Origin: Phytophthora colocasiae
Lineage: Eukaryota > Oomycota > Peronosporomycetes > Peronosporales > Peronosporaceae
Assembly (NCBI GenBank): GCA_018806915.1
Contig: JAGKQI010000052.1
Location: forward strand, 1-64,000
DNA length: 64,000 nucleotides
Direction of reading: 5' to 3'
In this document: in pieces, positions 51,943 through 61,631 of the stretch
Position numbering within the stretch: the stretch's first letter is position 1
How the letters are laid out: every line of letters starts with the position of its first letter
Position numbers and translations under genes: made by a program
Notes under the pieces: model-generated
Seen by the model: only the letters and a program-made list of their open reading frames with translations
Database searches by the model: none
Told to the model about the DNA's origin: nothing

Positions 51943-52674
51943 ATGAGCACCGTCGGAGACCACAAAGCCAAGGAGGTGGCACCATTCCTCAAGAGTTTGC
52001 GCCAGATCCTGGACAATGAGAACACAGCCATCCTCCGCTGGACAGTCGATGGTAAAGCTTTCGAGATCCACGACATGGAAGCCATGATGCGTCAAGTGCT
52101 GCCCAAGTACTTCAAGCACGGCAAGTACACGAGCTTCCAGCGTCAACTCAACTACTTCAACTTCCGCAAGTGGACCAAGTCCAAAGCTGTTGTATGTACG
52201 TTCTCGAACCCATTCTTCCAACGGGATCAGCCCGCGTTGAGTTGGCGCATCACGCGTAAGAAGGCGCTTCATTCGGTTGATGCCAAGAAGCCTGCGAGTG
52301 CCAATGTCGTGAAGACTTCAGTGAGTGCGATGAAGGCGCCGAAGACCAAGAAGATCACTCGTCGTGCTGCACCTAAGCCTAAACCAATTGTCATCAAGCT
52401 ACCAGCGGGTGAAGCTACCAGCCCGGCGTCCTTCCCTTCTCCGACGGACGCATTCTCGCTGGCGAATGAGCTGGACCTACGCAACGTGTACGGCGAGGTA
52501 TCGGACATTACGTTCCACGAGCCGTTGATGGGCTCGAGGGGCGACGCGCCGTTGCTGGACGACGATCACTCGTTAGACTGGGTCGATGTGCTGTACTCGT
52601 CACTCGAGCCATTGCTGGACAACGCAGCGTACCCGTCGTTCTGTGACTATGCGTTCGACTACGCCGAATTGTGA
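51943..52674 (+). CDS. HSF-type DNA-binding transcription factor 1
   Basis: 243 codons; ATG at 51943. Residues about 10-100 form the heat-shock-factor winged helix: VAPFLKSLRQILDN, ILRWTVDGKAFEIHD, then the recognition helix SFQRQLNYFNFRKW and FFQRDQPALSWRITRKK. Residues 105-150 are basic (KAPKTKKITRRAAPKPKP), a likely nuclear signal. The C-terminus is acidic and hydrophobic (WVDVLYSSLEPLLDNA), activation-domain-like. There is no obvious HR-A/B trimerisation coil, as in many oomycete HSF-like proteins. It should bind DNA in the nucleus; targets unknown. A MULE lies just upstream, so its promoter may be altered. Paralogue on minus at 53908-54516. Confidence 0.88.
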   Translation: MSTVGDHKAKEVAPFLKSLRQILDNENTAILRWTVDGKAFEIHDMEAMMRQVLPKYFKHGKYTSFQRQLNYFNFRKWTKSKAVVCTFSNPFFQRDQPALSWRITRKKALHSVDAKKPASANVVKTSVSAMKAPKTKKITRRAAPKPKPIVIKLPAGEATSPASFPSPTDAFSLANELDLRNVYGEVSDITFHEPLMGSRGDAPLLDDDHSLDWVDVLYSSLEPLLDNAAYPSFCDYAFDYAEL

Positions 52675-53907
52675 CACAACTGCGTTGCGCCAAATATCGA
52701 CAATTTTTTGAGTGTTTGTGCGTGGAAGGAAAGAGAGCGGGCATTATTTTATTTGAGCGAGAACGAGCAGGGAGTGAACACAGGGATGTAGTAACAGCAT
52801 CTATCATGGATAATACGAGCCTATATTGGCAAGTTTGTAGCATTTACTCCCTTGTGCAGTGAATCGCTTTGGTTTGACAAGGCCTCTCACCGAGACAGGA
52901 AGCGCGCGGGACTTGAAGTGCGGTTGGCTTATGCACTCGTGGTCGTGACGCCATCGACAGACACATAAGCTACAAAAAATACCTTGACGCACCCTGACGA
53001 CAATCCAGCAAGCGATTCCCTCGTAGCCAGCTAAGCTGGGCTGCAAACCCACAGCCCAAAAAAGACTGTGAGGCACGCATCAGATGAAGAGAGTGAGGCC
53101 CCAAGTGTTTGAAGCGGCCACACCCTCCCTCTCCGTCTCTGATGGACCATCAATGGATCAGCGGCAGTGGCACCACATGACTCAGTGGACGTATCAGGTG
53201 ACTCAGCAGACATAACCGAGACACCTCATCTGAGTGACATGCCACTAACATAAGCCGCGTCTCTCGTCCCGATGACCGTTTGCCTGCAGGCACATGAGAG
53301 CACGTAATCAGCATCATCCGAGCCAAAGGCGTGCATGCACTTGCCAAACCTGCATGCCTTCCCGAATTGAGGCGGACGGCTCCGTGGACGGCTTCAGCTG
53401 CGCCTGCTGGTAGGTGGACTCCACCGTGGAGAGCCGACGTTCCTTGTTTTTGAATGGTGGCTCGTCATACAAAGTGACGGGTGCAATCTTGGTACGTATG
53501 ATCGTTGATCCCACTGTGTTAACTGTCTAACGAGACGAGGCAAATCGGCGCACTGCACCGTGCAGTTTGTGTGGGGATCGCGAAGCCTATCCATCCCGGC
53601 GCTGCCTGAATTCAGGACCGAGGCCGCGATGTGTCTGTCGCGCGGGCAGCTTTTTCGCGACCGCGTGATGGCGTTCGGCTGGGATCAAAGAGTTCTCGCC
53701 AACGGACCGCAAGTCGCAGGTTGCGGCGCTCTTCATCTTAACGCTGAAGTCATCGGATCAAGAAAAGCTGTTCAAGTAAAATTGCCGTTTGTACAATTGA
53801 AAATGTATTCCTTATATAGTCATGCTGGTACCAACGCCTCCGCGTCGGTGAGTGTCATCGAAAACGAAGGACTCCCGCCGCCGTTAAATAGAATGGTTGT
53901 TGTAAGG
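52675..53907. other. Spacer between convergent HSF genes
   Basis: About 1.2 kb with short overlapping ORFs on both strands and no recognised domain. Nothing supportable. Confidence 0.4.
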
Positions 53908-54516
53908 TTACAGCACTAGCAGCTTAGGTACGGAGAAGAAGCAGTCTGTACCGGTTGGGTCGCTATCAAGTAGATCCAGATCCAACTCGGGGTACAGCAC
54001 GTCGATCCAGGCCAGCGACGCGTCCTCGTTGAACACCTCCGGCTGCTGCGACGACAGTACCGTTTTCACGGACACCACCGGGTCTAGTTGCTTGGTCAAC
54101 TGCTCATCTGGTGTGGGTGATGCGTGGATCTCCTTCTTAGCAACACTTTTGCTGTTGCTTTGCTTGGACGGCGACAGCGGACGCTTGCGCGTAATGCGCC
54201 ATGTCAAGGCCGGTTGATCACGCTGAAAGAACTGGTTGGAGAACGTGCACACGACAGCGCGTGACTTGGTCCACTTACGGAAGTGGAAGTAGTTGAGCTG
54301 GCGCTGGAAGCTGGCGTACTTGCGGTGCTTGAAGTACTTGGGCAGGACGTAGCCTGTCATGGCTGCCATGTCATGGATCTCGAAGGCCCTGCCGTCGGGT
54401 GTCCAGCATAGAATGCGTGGACTCTCGGTGTCTAGCATTTGGCGCAGACTGCGCAGGAACGGAGCCACCTCCTTCACGGTCGTGCCGTCCGCAGGGTCCT
54501 GCTTCGTAGGTGACAT
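53908..54516 (-). CDS. HSF-type DNA-binding transcription factor 2
   Basis: 202 codons from the ATG at 54516. HSF domain at about 12-105: VAPFLRSLRQMLDT, ILCWTPDGRAFEIHD, SFQRQLNYFHFRKWTKSRAV, FFQRDQPALTWRITRKR. A short basic linker follows and the acidic end (WIDVLYPELDLDLLDSD) parallels the C-terminus of HSF gene 1. It is shorter, mainly in the linker. Both lack a clear trimerisation coil. The pair probably arose by inverted duplication. A good initiator lies 66-79 nt upstream. Confidence 0.88.
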   Translation of the reverse strand: MSPTKQDPADGTTVKEVAPFLRSLRQMLDTESPRILCWTPDGRAFEIHDMAAMTGYVLPKYFKHRKYASFQRQLNYFHFRKWTKSRAVVCTFSNQFFQRDQPALTWRITRKRPLSPSKQSNSKSVAKKEIHASPTPDEQLTKQLDPVVSVKTVLSSQQPEVFNEDASLAWIDVLYPELDLDLLDSDPTGTDCFFSVPKLLVL

Positions 54517-54581
54517 GGTGCAGTACAGATTAAATTGTCAACAGTGCTGCTATTGCCTGACCCGGGTGAGTCCTGCGAGGC

Positions 54582-54595
54582 AAAAGTAAAAGTGA
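54582..54595 (-). promoter_or_regulatory. Oomycete initiator-like element, HSF gene 2
   Basis: TCACTTTTACTTTT on minus, preceded by CT, fits the Inr/FPR pattern with one deviation. It lies upstream of the ATG at 54516. Confidence 0.45.
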
Positions 54596-54874
54596 AGGAG
54601 ACCTGGAGCACCCTGGCGACCGAGAGACAATGGCCGGACCTCGATTGCAGGTCTGCTGAATGCTGGGTCTCTTGTCGTCTGGGTTAGAGCCTGTTCGCTT
54701 CACTGCTGGAGATGGAGACGGCATACCTAGCCCCGATTAGGTTGGTTTTGATTGGCTAAAAGTAGTGTTGGGCAATATCCAGGATAAATCCAGGATAGCC
54801 ATTTTTGTCCTGGATTCGCCACTTTTGTCCAAAGTGGTACTTCAGATCCACAAAGAATTAAAACCCTCCCACCG

Positions 54875-55066
54875 TTGGACGTTCTACAGGATTTACGGAA
54901 AGCGTTCCGAGAGGTTCAGATGCACGGTATGAACCATGAATTGCTGGTGGAGCTGCAGGATGATATCGCGTTTTTCCAGAACCTGAAGGAACGAACCAAC
55001 GAACGCATGCGGCAGGCAATGCAGGAAGCTCGAGATCGCTCTAACAAACCTAACGCTACAGCGTAA
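54875..55066 (+). other. Exon-like ORF inside the hAT element
   Basis: After CTACAG, which looks like a splice acceptor, a plus-strand frame encodes DLRKAFREVQMHGMNHELLV and ELQDDIAFFQNLKERTNERM, a charged coiled coil ending at TAA 55064. GTAAGC overlaps that stop, and a CCGCAG acceptor follows at about 55115, so it may be an internal exon. It is unlike hAT proteins and runs against the transposase. It is possibly host sequence captured by the element. Confidence 0.4.
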
Positions 55067-55315
55067 GCTGTCATTCTCAACAGGTACATTCCCTTGATTT
55101 CCACATTGTTGTCCGCAGATTCAAAGGCGATGGTAGAAGCACGCAAGAGCGACAACCGTAGTTCGTGGTTGGACTAAGCAAGACAAAGATATGAATTGTG
55201 CTGATAACGAGGACGAGAATCTGATAACGGGACGCGTCTTGAACTTGAACATGTCAACTTCGTTGCCAGTTTTCATTTGCGATTTTGCGACACAAGTGAC
55301 ACTCGAAGTTTCATC

Positions 55316-55468
55316 ATGAGTGCGCACATTGAAGTGACTACCCCAACGTACAACCCGTCCGAGTCTCCACCGCGACGAGGCTCGGCTGCATTGGGACTGA
55401 AGGACGTCATCTCCATCGGCATTGGCGGCAGCTCCCTGGGACAGAAGCACAGCTCGCAGCCGCAGTAA
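55316..55468 (+). CDS. 50-codon ORF with initiator, inside the hAT element
   Basis: ATG at 55316. MSAHIEVTTPTYNPSESPPR is followed by LGLKDVISIGIGGSSLGQKH, proline/serine-rich then glycine-rich, ending at TAA. TCATTTGCGATTTT at 55273-55286, 30 nt upstream, fits the oomycete core promoter. With the exon-like ORF to its left, this looks like a captured piece of host DNA carrying a gene start. Function unknown; the ORF may be a truncated host gene. Confidence 0.35.
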   Translation: MSAHIEVTTPTYNPSESPPRRGSAALGLKDVISIGIGGSSLGQKHSSQPQ

Positions 55469-56127
55469 TAACGAGCAGAGGAACAATAGTCGGGTGTTTG
55501 GAATTGTATGCGAATATGGTGCTGTGCAAGAACTCGATATTGGTGGAACTCCCAAAGCTCAAACGCTACAATCTACGGAAGCGGATGAGGTCAGACGTTG
55601 AAGTTGTTCTTCAGTGGCCTCGGGGAACAGCTCATACAGGAGTGTGTTAACTCTGTCACACCCGACCATATTGCTGTAGATGAAGACGAGTTTCGCGACA
55701 CGCTCAGGGGTTAAGCGATTTCGGCTGCTCGAGTGGATAAATTTATGGATACTCCAGCTTCGTTCACTTGACGCTGAAGACGTGGGAACGGAGAACACTC
55801 GCACTGCGAATTCTCGTAAGCAGCCGTACGGACCGTAAACCTCCTTGTTTTGCCACCAGTGCAGCGGATCAGTCGTGGGTGTTCCTCTTGCTCGTGTTCG
55901 AGCGTCTCTTCGCTTGTTGGCGACAAAAGTCTCAAGTGTGTCAACAAACTGTTGCTCCGTCACTCCACCGAGCAAGTCGTGGTCCTTCGCCAAGCTCGCT
56001 GCTTCAAAAATGATGGTTCCAGCATCTTCGTCGGAGAAAAACTCCAGCTCCTTGTAATAGTCCAGGAGATACGCGACTCGAATCAGTGAGGTGATGATTT
56101 TTGCACGACGATTATTGACTGCTTTAA

Positions 56128-58628
56128 CCCCCCCAGCCCGGAGGAAAAAATTTGCGCCCATCGACTGAACTATCGTGTATTGAAGGGGTAGGGTTTTGCT
56201 ACTAAATCAAAGATAAAACTTATCCTGTCCGGTTACAAAACTCATGCGAACCCCCACCCCTTGATGTGGGCAGCGTTGCTATCGTGTCCCGATGTATTTA
56301 TCATGTGCGGTGAATGGACATTATACAGGGTATGTGCGATTTATCATGTCCAGAGCGGCGAGAGAAATGTCAGTAGAAATAGAGACCATGCGCTCATGTG
56401 AAAGAGACATTGCTATTTTTGTCGATATTTAGACTCGCAAATCAGTGCTCAATGCGTATATTCAAACCAAGTCAAAATCTCTACGCTTCCAGCAATCGTT
56501 GATGGCGTGACCACCTTCCCGCCAGCATTCAGGGATTGCTGGCATCTGCAGCCACTCGACGGCGTCGTGGCGTCCCATCGATGTCAGACACTTCCCCACC
56601 GTCCGTCACCCGCACGCGCACTATCTTCTTTTTGTTCTTGTCAGGCACAACTTGAGTGTCCAGACCTTTCCGACCTGTCACCACGGTCCCAACGCTATAG
56701 TACACCATAGTAAGTAGCTCCACGCTAGCGGGATGGAAGTGTAGAAGCGATCCATGACGATGATTCGCATTGTGTTAGGCCGCTCGTTTCCAAAAGCCGC
56801 ACGCAGATTGCGCACTACCGCCACAGGACCAGTTCTCTCTTCACGCAGTGATACGCCGTTTATTGTTCCTGCTTTACCTAAGTAAGCTTCAAACCTGTAC
56901 CATACAAGATAGCAGGAACACGTATCAGTATTAGACACGATAACAGACTTTAGTTGTCAAAAAAAAACGAGCGTGTCAGCAGACACGCCCGTGTACCTAC
57001 CGAATACAGTAAGCAGTGTACGAATAGCACAGCATAAACAGCTAGGTACCGTATTTGAGCGGCTTGTCCTTCATATACACTCGCATACGGTTGAACGACG
57101 ATCTCGACGTAACATAGCTTCGCCGAAAGCCATGATACGGGTTGGTTTGTATCCGGTATCATGGTAGTAGCAATATCTTCCCACAGACGCGGTATCATGA
57201 AGTAGAACAGTGCATTCACGGGGCTAGTGGCGGCGGAAGCTTCCTCACTGGGAACGTATAAACCATCAAAAAGGTCCGGGCAGTCGTCTTGCATTGCATG
57301 TGGTTGGCGGGCCTCGTATGGGCCTTCCATTTAGGGAAAAAGGCAGCTGAGCTCCAAACTCCACGTCTTGTTTATTACTGAACCCGTCATCGTTCTCTCC
57401 CTCCGAGCGCGGCGTAGTCTGGCAACAAGATACCAGCCTTTGTGACGTTGATATCTGCTGATATAATACAGGTTAGAAATTGTTATCGTGTACACTAAAC
57501 TTGTATCAGACACGATATCAAACCTGTTGACTTGGGATTCTACAGACTCGAAGTCTTCAGCAGACTCTTCTGCGCTTGCAAAAGCGGAGTCGCTACCACT
57601 ATCACTGTTCGATATATGAGGTGATGTGGGGCCCATTCGTATCTCCGTATCGTCGTCGGAAGCAACTTCTGCAAAGGCTGCATCCAAGTTGCGTTGCTCT
57701 TGCGTAAGGTTACCTGTAACCACAGCTAAACAAACACATCCGTGAAAACTAAGCCTCGAACATCACGTAATCAATAGCGCGCGTACCATTGCTTACCGGT
57801 GCTTGTGGCGTTGCGATAGGAGAAGAACGGCAGGGCTAACCGATGGTGCCGTACACGATACAAGAAATATGTTAACATGTATCGTACTTGATAAGTAGGA
57901 ATGAAAATTATACCTTGGTCTTCAAAAGCAGCCGACTCTTGTCCTCGGTGTCCCAGCTCGGTAGTGTAATTCGTTGAATGAGTCGATGCCAGGCGTTGTC
58001 CGACATCTAGAATATCGGGATTGTTAGTATTTGGACGCGTGACAACATAAATCACACGCATTACCGTCACTTCCACCACGAGTCTGGCTGTTTGAGGGCT
58101 GCTCTGTGGTCTTCTCTGCTTTCTGGCGCTCCAAATCGGCTGCAAAAACACAATAGTGGTCAGAAATCAGCACATTCAGCTCTAAACGCTGCAGAATACC
58201 TTTGTCGAGCTCGTCCAGAGGGTGGCAATACGTGTGCTCGGCCTCGAGCTCCCGCGGTCGCTTTGACGACCATCCTTCCTTGAGCAGCTCCGACCACCGA
58301 CGGCGAAACGCCGACATCTCTCTCTCCCCGCAAAATCTCGAATGACAGCCAACCGTCTGGTCTGGCGTGCCAAAAACCTTTACGTTCTAATAGAGGTACT
58401 TGGCGCGCTTCCCGTTACCTCTCTCAGCTAATATTTTGGAAATCCGTCCCATGTACACGTGCCCAGCTTTTCTGTACATGATCCCCGTCTGCACACATCA
58501 CCTTCCCCTAGTTGACGGTAAATTTGTATGCATCCTTACAAAAACCAAGTCTAAATTCCTTATCCTGTATTAGACACGATAAGACCCTTTTCTTATCGTG
58601 GCTAATACAAGGCTTCGGGCTGGGGGGG
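56128..58628. mobile_element. piggyBac element nested in the hAT transposase gene
   Basis: The left end is CCCCCCCAGCCCG and the right end CGGGCTGGGGGGG. TTAA lies outside both (56124-56127, 58629-58632), the exact signature of piggyBac. The element is 2501 bp. Coding is on minus in several exon-like pieces. The motif TATCGTGTCTAATAC and variants recur near both ends and in the intron-like gaps. Confidence 0.9.
56678..58317 (-). pseudogene. piggyBac transposase (DDE_Tnp_1_7), fragmentary or multi-intron
   Basis: ATG at 58317: MSAFRRRWSELLKEGWSSKR is the start usual for Phytophthora piggyBac-like proteins. Pieces then follow separated by AT-rich gaps with GT and AG ends (e.g. gaps near 58060-58008, 57914-57838, 57535-57470). 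They are WHRLIQRITLPSWDTEDKSR, an acidic block (57690-57540), SPVNALFYFMIPRLWEDIAT (about 57225-57165), and the core RTGPVAVVRNLRAAFGN then IIVMDRFYTSIPLAW (about 56840-56730). The latter holds the D-R-F-Y-T-S catalytic-aspartate motif. The C-terminal catalytic and cysteine-rich parts are not seen, so it is probably truncated. Confidence 0.7.
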
Positions 58629-60996
58629 TTAAGCAGCTTTTTCTGCAATGATGAGGTTACTCCTGGGGTGATTTTCGTGTACGCTTCGCTTGTGGTGAGT
58701 TTCTTAAACCGAGGATATATGAGCGAGTTGCAGCAGTTATCACTCTCAAATGCAGCGATACACTCGTTGACAGGGTGAACAGCGTTGACGACATATTCTC
58801 CAGACTTCCAGAACTGCTCATCATGAATAATGTCCGTCACGATATCGACGTTGTCTGGCGTTTCACTTTGTTGGGAGTTCGAATCACTCTCAGGTGTTCG
58901 CTGCCGCAGCTGGGCTGGTCGCAGTTCGTCGTGCTCCAGCGACTGTGCTTCTTGTGCAATAGCACCACACGTTTGAGGCACGGACGGAGATCGCTCAGTT
59001 ACTGGCAGCAACAACCAGTTTGGCTGCCACTGCGACTGAGATTCAGAAGACACATTTTCCTGCGAAGACTGCATCGTCAGCGACAATGATGCTTCTTGCG
59101 AGTGCCCAGCGAAGTCCTGGGATGGCTGCGTCAGTGGCGGCCAGCTCGTCTGTGAGGATTCAGAGCGCTCCTGAGATGGCTGTGTTGGCGACGGCCACTG
59201 CGTCGTTTGCGAGGACATGGAGAAGTCCTGGGACAGCAGTGACGGTGACGGCCAATGCGTCGATTGGGAGGACATGGAGTGGCTCTCGGAGAGTTGTGTC
59301 AACGACGGCCAGTGTGCTGTTTCTGAAGACGAGAGGTTCTGGGGAGAGTGAGTCGGCGACGGCCCCTGCGCCACCTCTGACGACTCTTGAAACGGTTGCA
59401 TTAATCGCAGCGGTGGTAAGGAAAATTGGGTGGTATGCAAAGCTGTAGCGTTTCCCACAATTCGCTGCGCGTGCTGTACCGGTGCCAGTGATTCGTGCAA
59501 GCTTGCTGCAGTTGTGGGCGAAATCTTCGGTTGTTGCTGGGTCGAATTCGTCGAGGATTGGTTTCCAGCTTGCTTCTTTTTCGGGCGCCGGTATTTATCC
59601 AGTAATGCGGGATCCGAGAAAGTCATCATGTACACATCGCGATTACTGATGACACGACTAATGCAATCTTCATTTGAGTACCACCGGGTTGATACTGGAA
59701 GGGAAGGTCTCCTTGCATGGGGGTGCTCTTCGTCTCGATGCCGTTCCAGAAACCTTTTAAATCGAGCCCACATTGCGTGATGCTGCTTCACGAACTTTGC
59801 AGCCAACTTGCAGTTGTCGAGAACGGACTTAAGTTCTTTAGACTTGAACATATCTTTAACCAGCAAGTCCATACCATGAGCTGAGCATCCGTGACAAAAC
59901 AATTTTGGGCGATCACGCCGAAGCCAGTCTCAGGCGCATTGCATGTTAGATGCATTGTCAGTGACCACGGACGCAATTACGTTCTCTCCGAACTCTGCCT
60001 CAATCTCAGAAATCACGCTTCCAATCAAGCCCGCTATGTATTCGCCGGTGTGAGACTTATCTTCCGTTACAATCGACGTCCAGAATACAGGCTTCATGTC
60101 GGGCCTTGCCAGTACAAAATTGACGACGCTGTCGTTATTTACATTCGACCATCCGTCACTAACCAATCCAAAATGCGGATAGCGTTTGAGAGAGTCAATG
60201 ACGCGGGCACGGTGCCTTGCATACGTGGCATCCAGCAGTGCAGTTGCAAGCTCCTTTCGCGACGGAAGTTTCTGTGCGAACATGCGCTGGAATGTCGGGT
60301 TCTCGACACAGCGAAAAGAAATGCCTGTAGCGTAGAAGCCTTCTGCGATGATAGCGTCGTGCTCTTCCTTCGTCAATAGGTCCAGACGAACGTGCTTAGA
60401 CGCTTCACGGGTTGGTTGCGCTGAGGGCGATGCTGGATCAAACTCGAGGCGTCTGGAGGGCGTCGGTAAATCCCCAGTTGGCGAGATCGGGCTTGGGGTA
60501 GACTTGCGTGGCGTGTATTTTCCACGTCCTAAGTTGTAAATTTTCTTGGCGTTAGCTGCGTCTTCGAATTTCTTCCATTTCTTCTTCTCCTCGTATGTAC
60601 AGTGATAAACTGCGTGCTTTATCAAATTGCGACTCGGGCGAGCACTTAAGATCACAGTCCTGCACTTCTTGCATTTCACGTCCGGATCTTTCTTGTCCAG
60701 AACAACATCAAAGTTGTTCCATATCTCGTGGCTCCTTCCCATGCTTGCAAACACTTCAGGGTATTCCTTTCTGGGTAAAACTGAAAATGAACTGCACATA
60801 CATGTCTTGGGGAACATCAACCTGAAGATGGCCTTCTCGAGGTACAGAATTACTAAAACGTACTTTGAAGTAGCTGTTGTCGATTGTTGGTCTTGTGACA
60901 CTTTTCACCACTTTTGTCCTGGATATCCAGGCTTTGTCCAGGATGGCGATGTCCAGGACAAATCCAGGACAATTTTTTCCCAACACTAGCTAAAAG

Positions 60997-61136
60997 ACGG
61001 CAGGTTTCAACAACGCATCTGGAGACGTTTCAACGTTTTATGTACCATTCCTCTCCACCTCCGGGAGGTGGAGAAGGAGAGAGAGAGCTGGAGACAGCAT
61101 CCACAAACACAAAACTTCTAGAACAAAACAACATTC
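60997..61136. other. Flank of the hAT insertion
   Basis: Short spacer with a purine-rich GAGAAGGAGAGAGAGAGC run near 61071. No gene. Confidence 0.3.
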
Positions 61137-61322
61137 ATGAACGACGAAGACTTGGTGCTGGCTGTTTGCGCGGCTGTAGGTCACGCCATGGCATCGATTG
61201 GAGCTGATAGAGCGCCGTTTCCGCGAAGGAGTCCTTCACAGATTCTCACCGTGACATCCCTGCATTTTGACGAGATGCTGCAGTCGGCGGCTTGGTGTCC
61301 ATGCAAAAGTGGTGCTGGGTGA
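61137..61322 (+). pseudogene. Transposon-like ORF fragment, plus strand
   Basis: ATG at 61137: MNDEDLVLAVCAAVGHAMAS, then PRRSPSQILTVTSLHFDEML. The charged opening and the RRS...HFDEML helix resemble the N-terminus of a PIF/Harbinger-like transposase, lost after LQSAAW. It overlaps the end of the opposite-strand ORF below. Family call is tentative. Confidence 0.35.
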
Positions 61323-61631
61323 GGACGAGGCTTGCGTAGCGCTTGGCCCATCACCAGCAACTCCACTGGTAGCAGTAAGCACACTACCCCCTCCATCGTT
61401 ACTTGAGACAGCAGCTTGTCGTTGATACCCCGCACCTCCAGGCGTTGCAGTCAGCGCCGCAGAAAGCTGTGCGAGAGGAAAGCTCAACGTATCCTGGTCA
61501 TCATCCCCTGGGCTCAGTGACATCGCACGATCTCCACTGTCATTTCCTCGGGCAAAACCGGCATCTTCTGCCAGTTGCGAAGGAGAAAGCGGCGTGTAAG
61601 CTGCCCGTGAGGCTTGGTTGCGGGGGGCCAT
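61236..61631 (-). CDS. Low-complexity nuclear-type ORF fragment, minus strand
   Basis: 131 codons; MAPRNQASRAAYTPLSPSQL, then serine/alanine/glycine-rich sequence and FAWTPSRRLQHLV, the opening of a Myb/SANT-like helix. That is where the protein is cut by the plus-strand fragment. It could be the accessory ORF of a rearranged Harbinger-type element, whose transposase start is the plus-strand ORF. Low confidence. Confidence 0.35.
   Translation of the reverse strand: MAPRNQASRAAYTPLSPSQLAEDAGFARGNDSGDRAMSLSPGDDDQDTLSFPLAQLSAALTATPGGAGYQRQAAVSSNDGGGSVLTATSGVAGDGPSATQASSSPSTTFAWTPSRRLQHLVKMQGCHGENL

Larger units (their letters stand above)
55559..60742 (-). pseudogene. hAT transposase (BED zinc finger), interrupted by piggyBac and a TGA
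   Basis: ATG at 60742 (MGRSHEIWNNFDVVLDKKDP). A BED finger covers residues 1-48 (W, F, C-x-x-C, H-x-x-x-x-C). The hAT core follows: LVSDGWSNVNNDSVVNFVLA and VVTDNASNMQ (about 59945). TGA at 59930-59932 interrupts the frame, which continues DWLRRDRPKLFCHGCSAHGM. A serine/glutamine-rich insert follows, with repeated SSQ-T-x-WPSPTQ-SQ units (about 59330-59030). The dimerisation end is at 55780-55600 (FSVPTSSASSERSWSIHKFI). Across the piggyBac site the reading is LQKK-LL-K-AVNNRR in one frame if one TTAA is removed. The pre-insertion ORF would be 893 codons including stop, a multiple of three, apart from the TGA. Confidence 0.85.
54763..60988. mobile_element. hAT transposon, split by a nested piggyBac element
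   Basis: The left end reads TAGTGTTGGGCAA and the right end is the reverse complement TTTCCCAACACTA. GCTAAAAG flanks both (54755-54762, 60989-60996), an 8-bp hAT target duplication. Subterminal repeats of TCCAGGA(C/T)AAA type cluster at both ends (54779-54835, 60915-60972). A BED-type transposase is coded on minus (60742 to 55559). The piggyBac insertion at 56128-58628 adds 2505 bp including one TTAA, so the original element was about 3.7 kb. Confidence 0.9.

Noticed and set aside
59020..59448. 142-codon plus-strand ORF, alanine/threonine-rich
   Set aside because: Mirror image of the serine/glutamine-rich repeat part of the hAT transposase.
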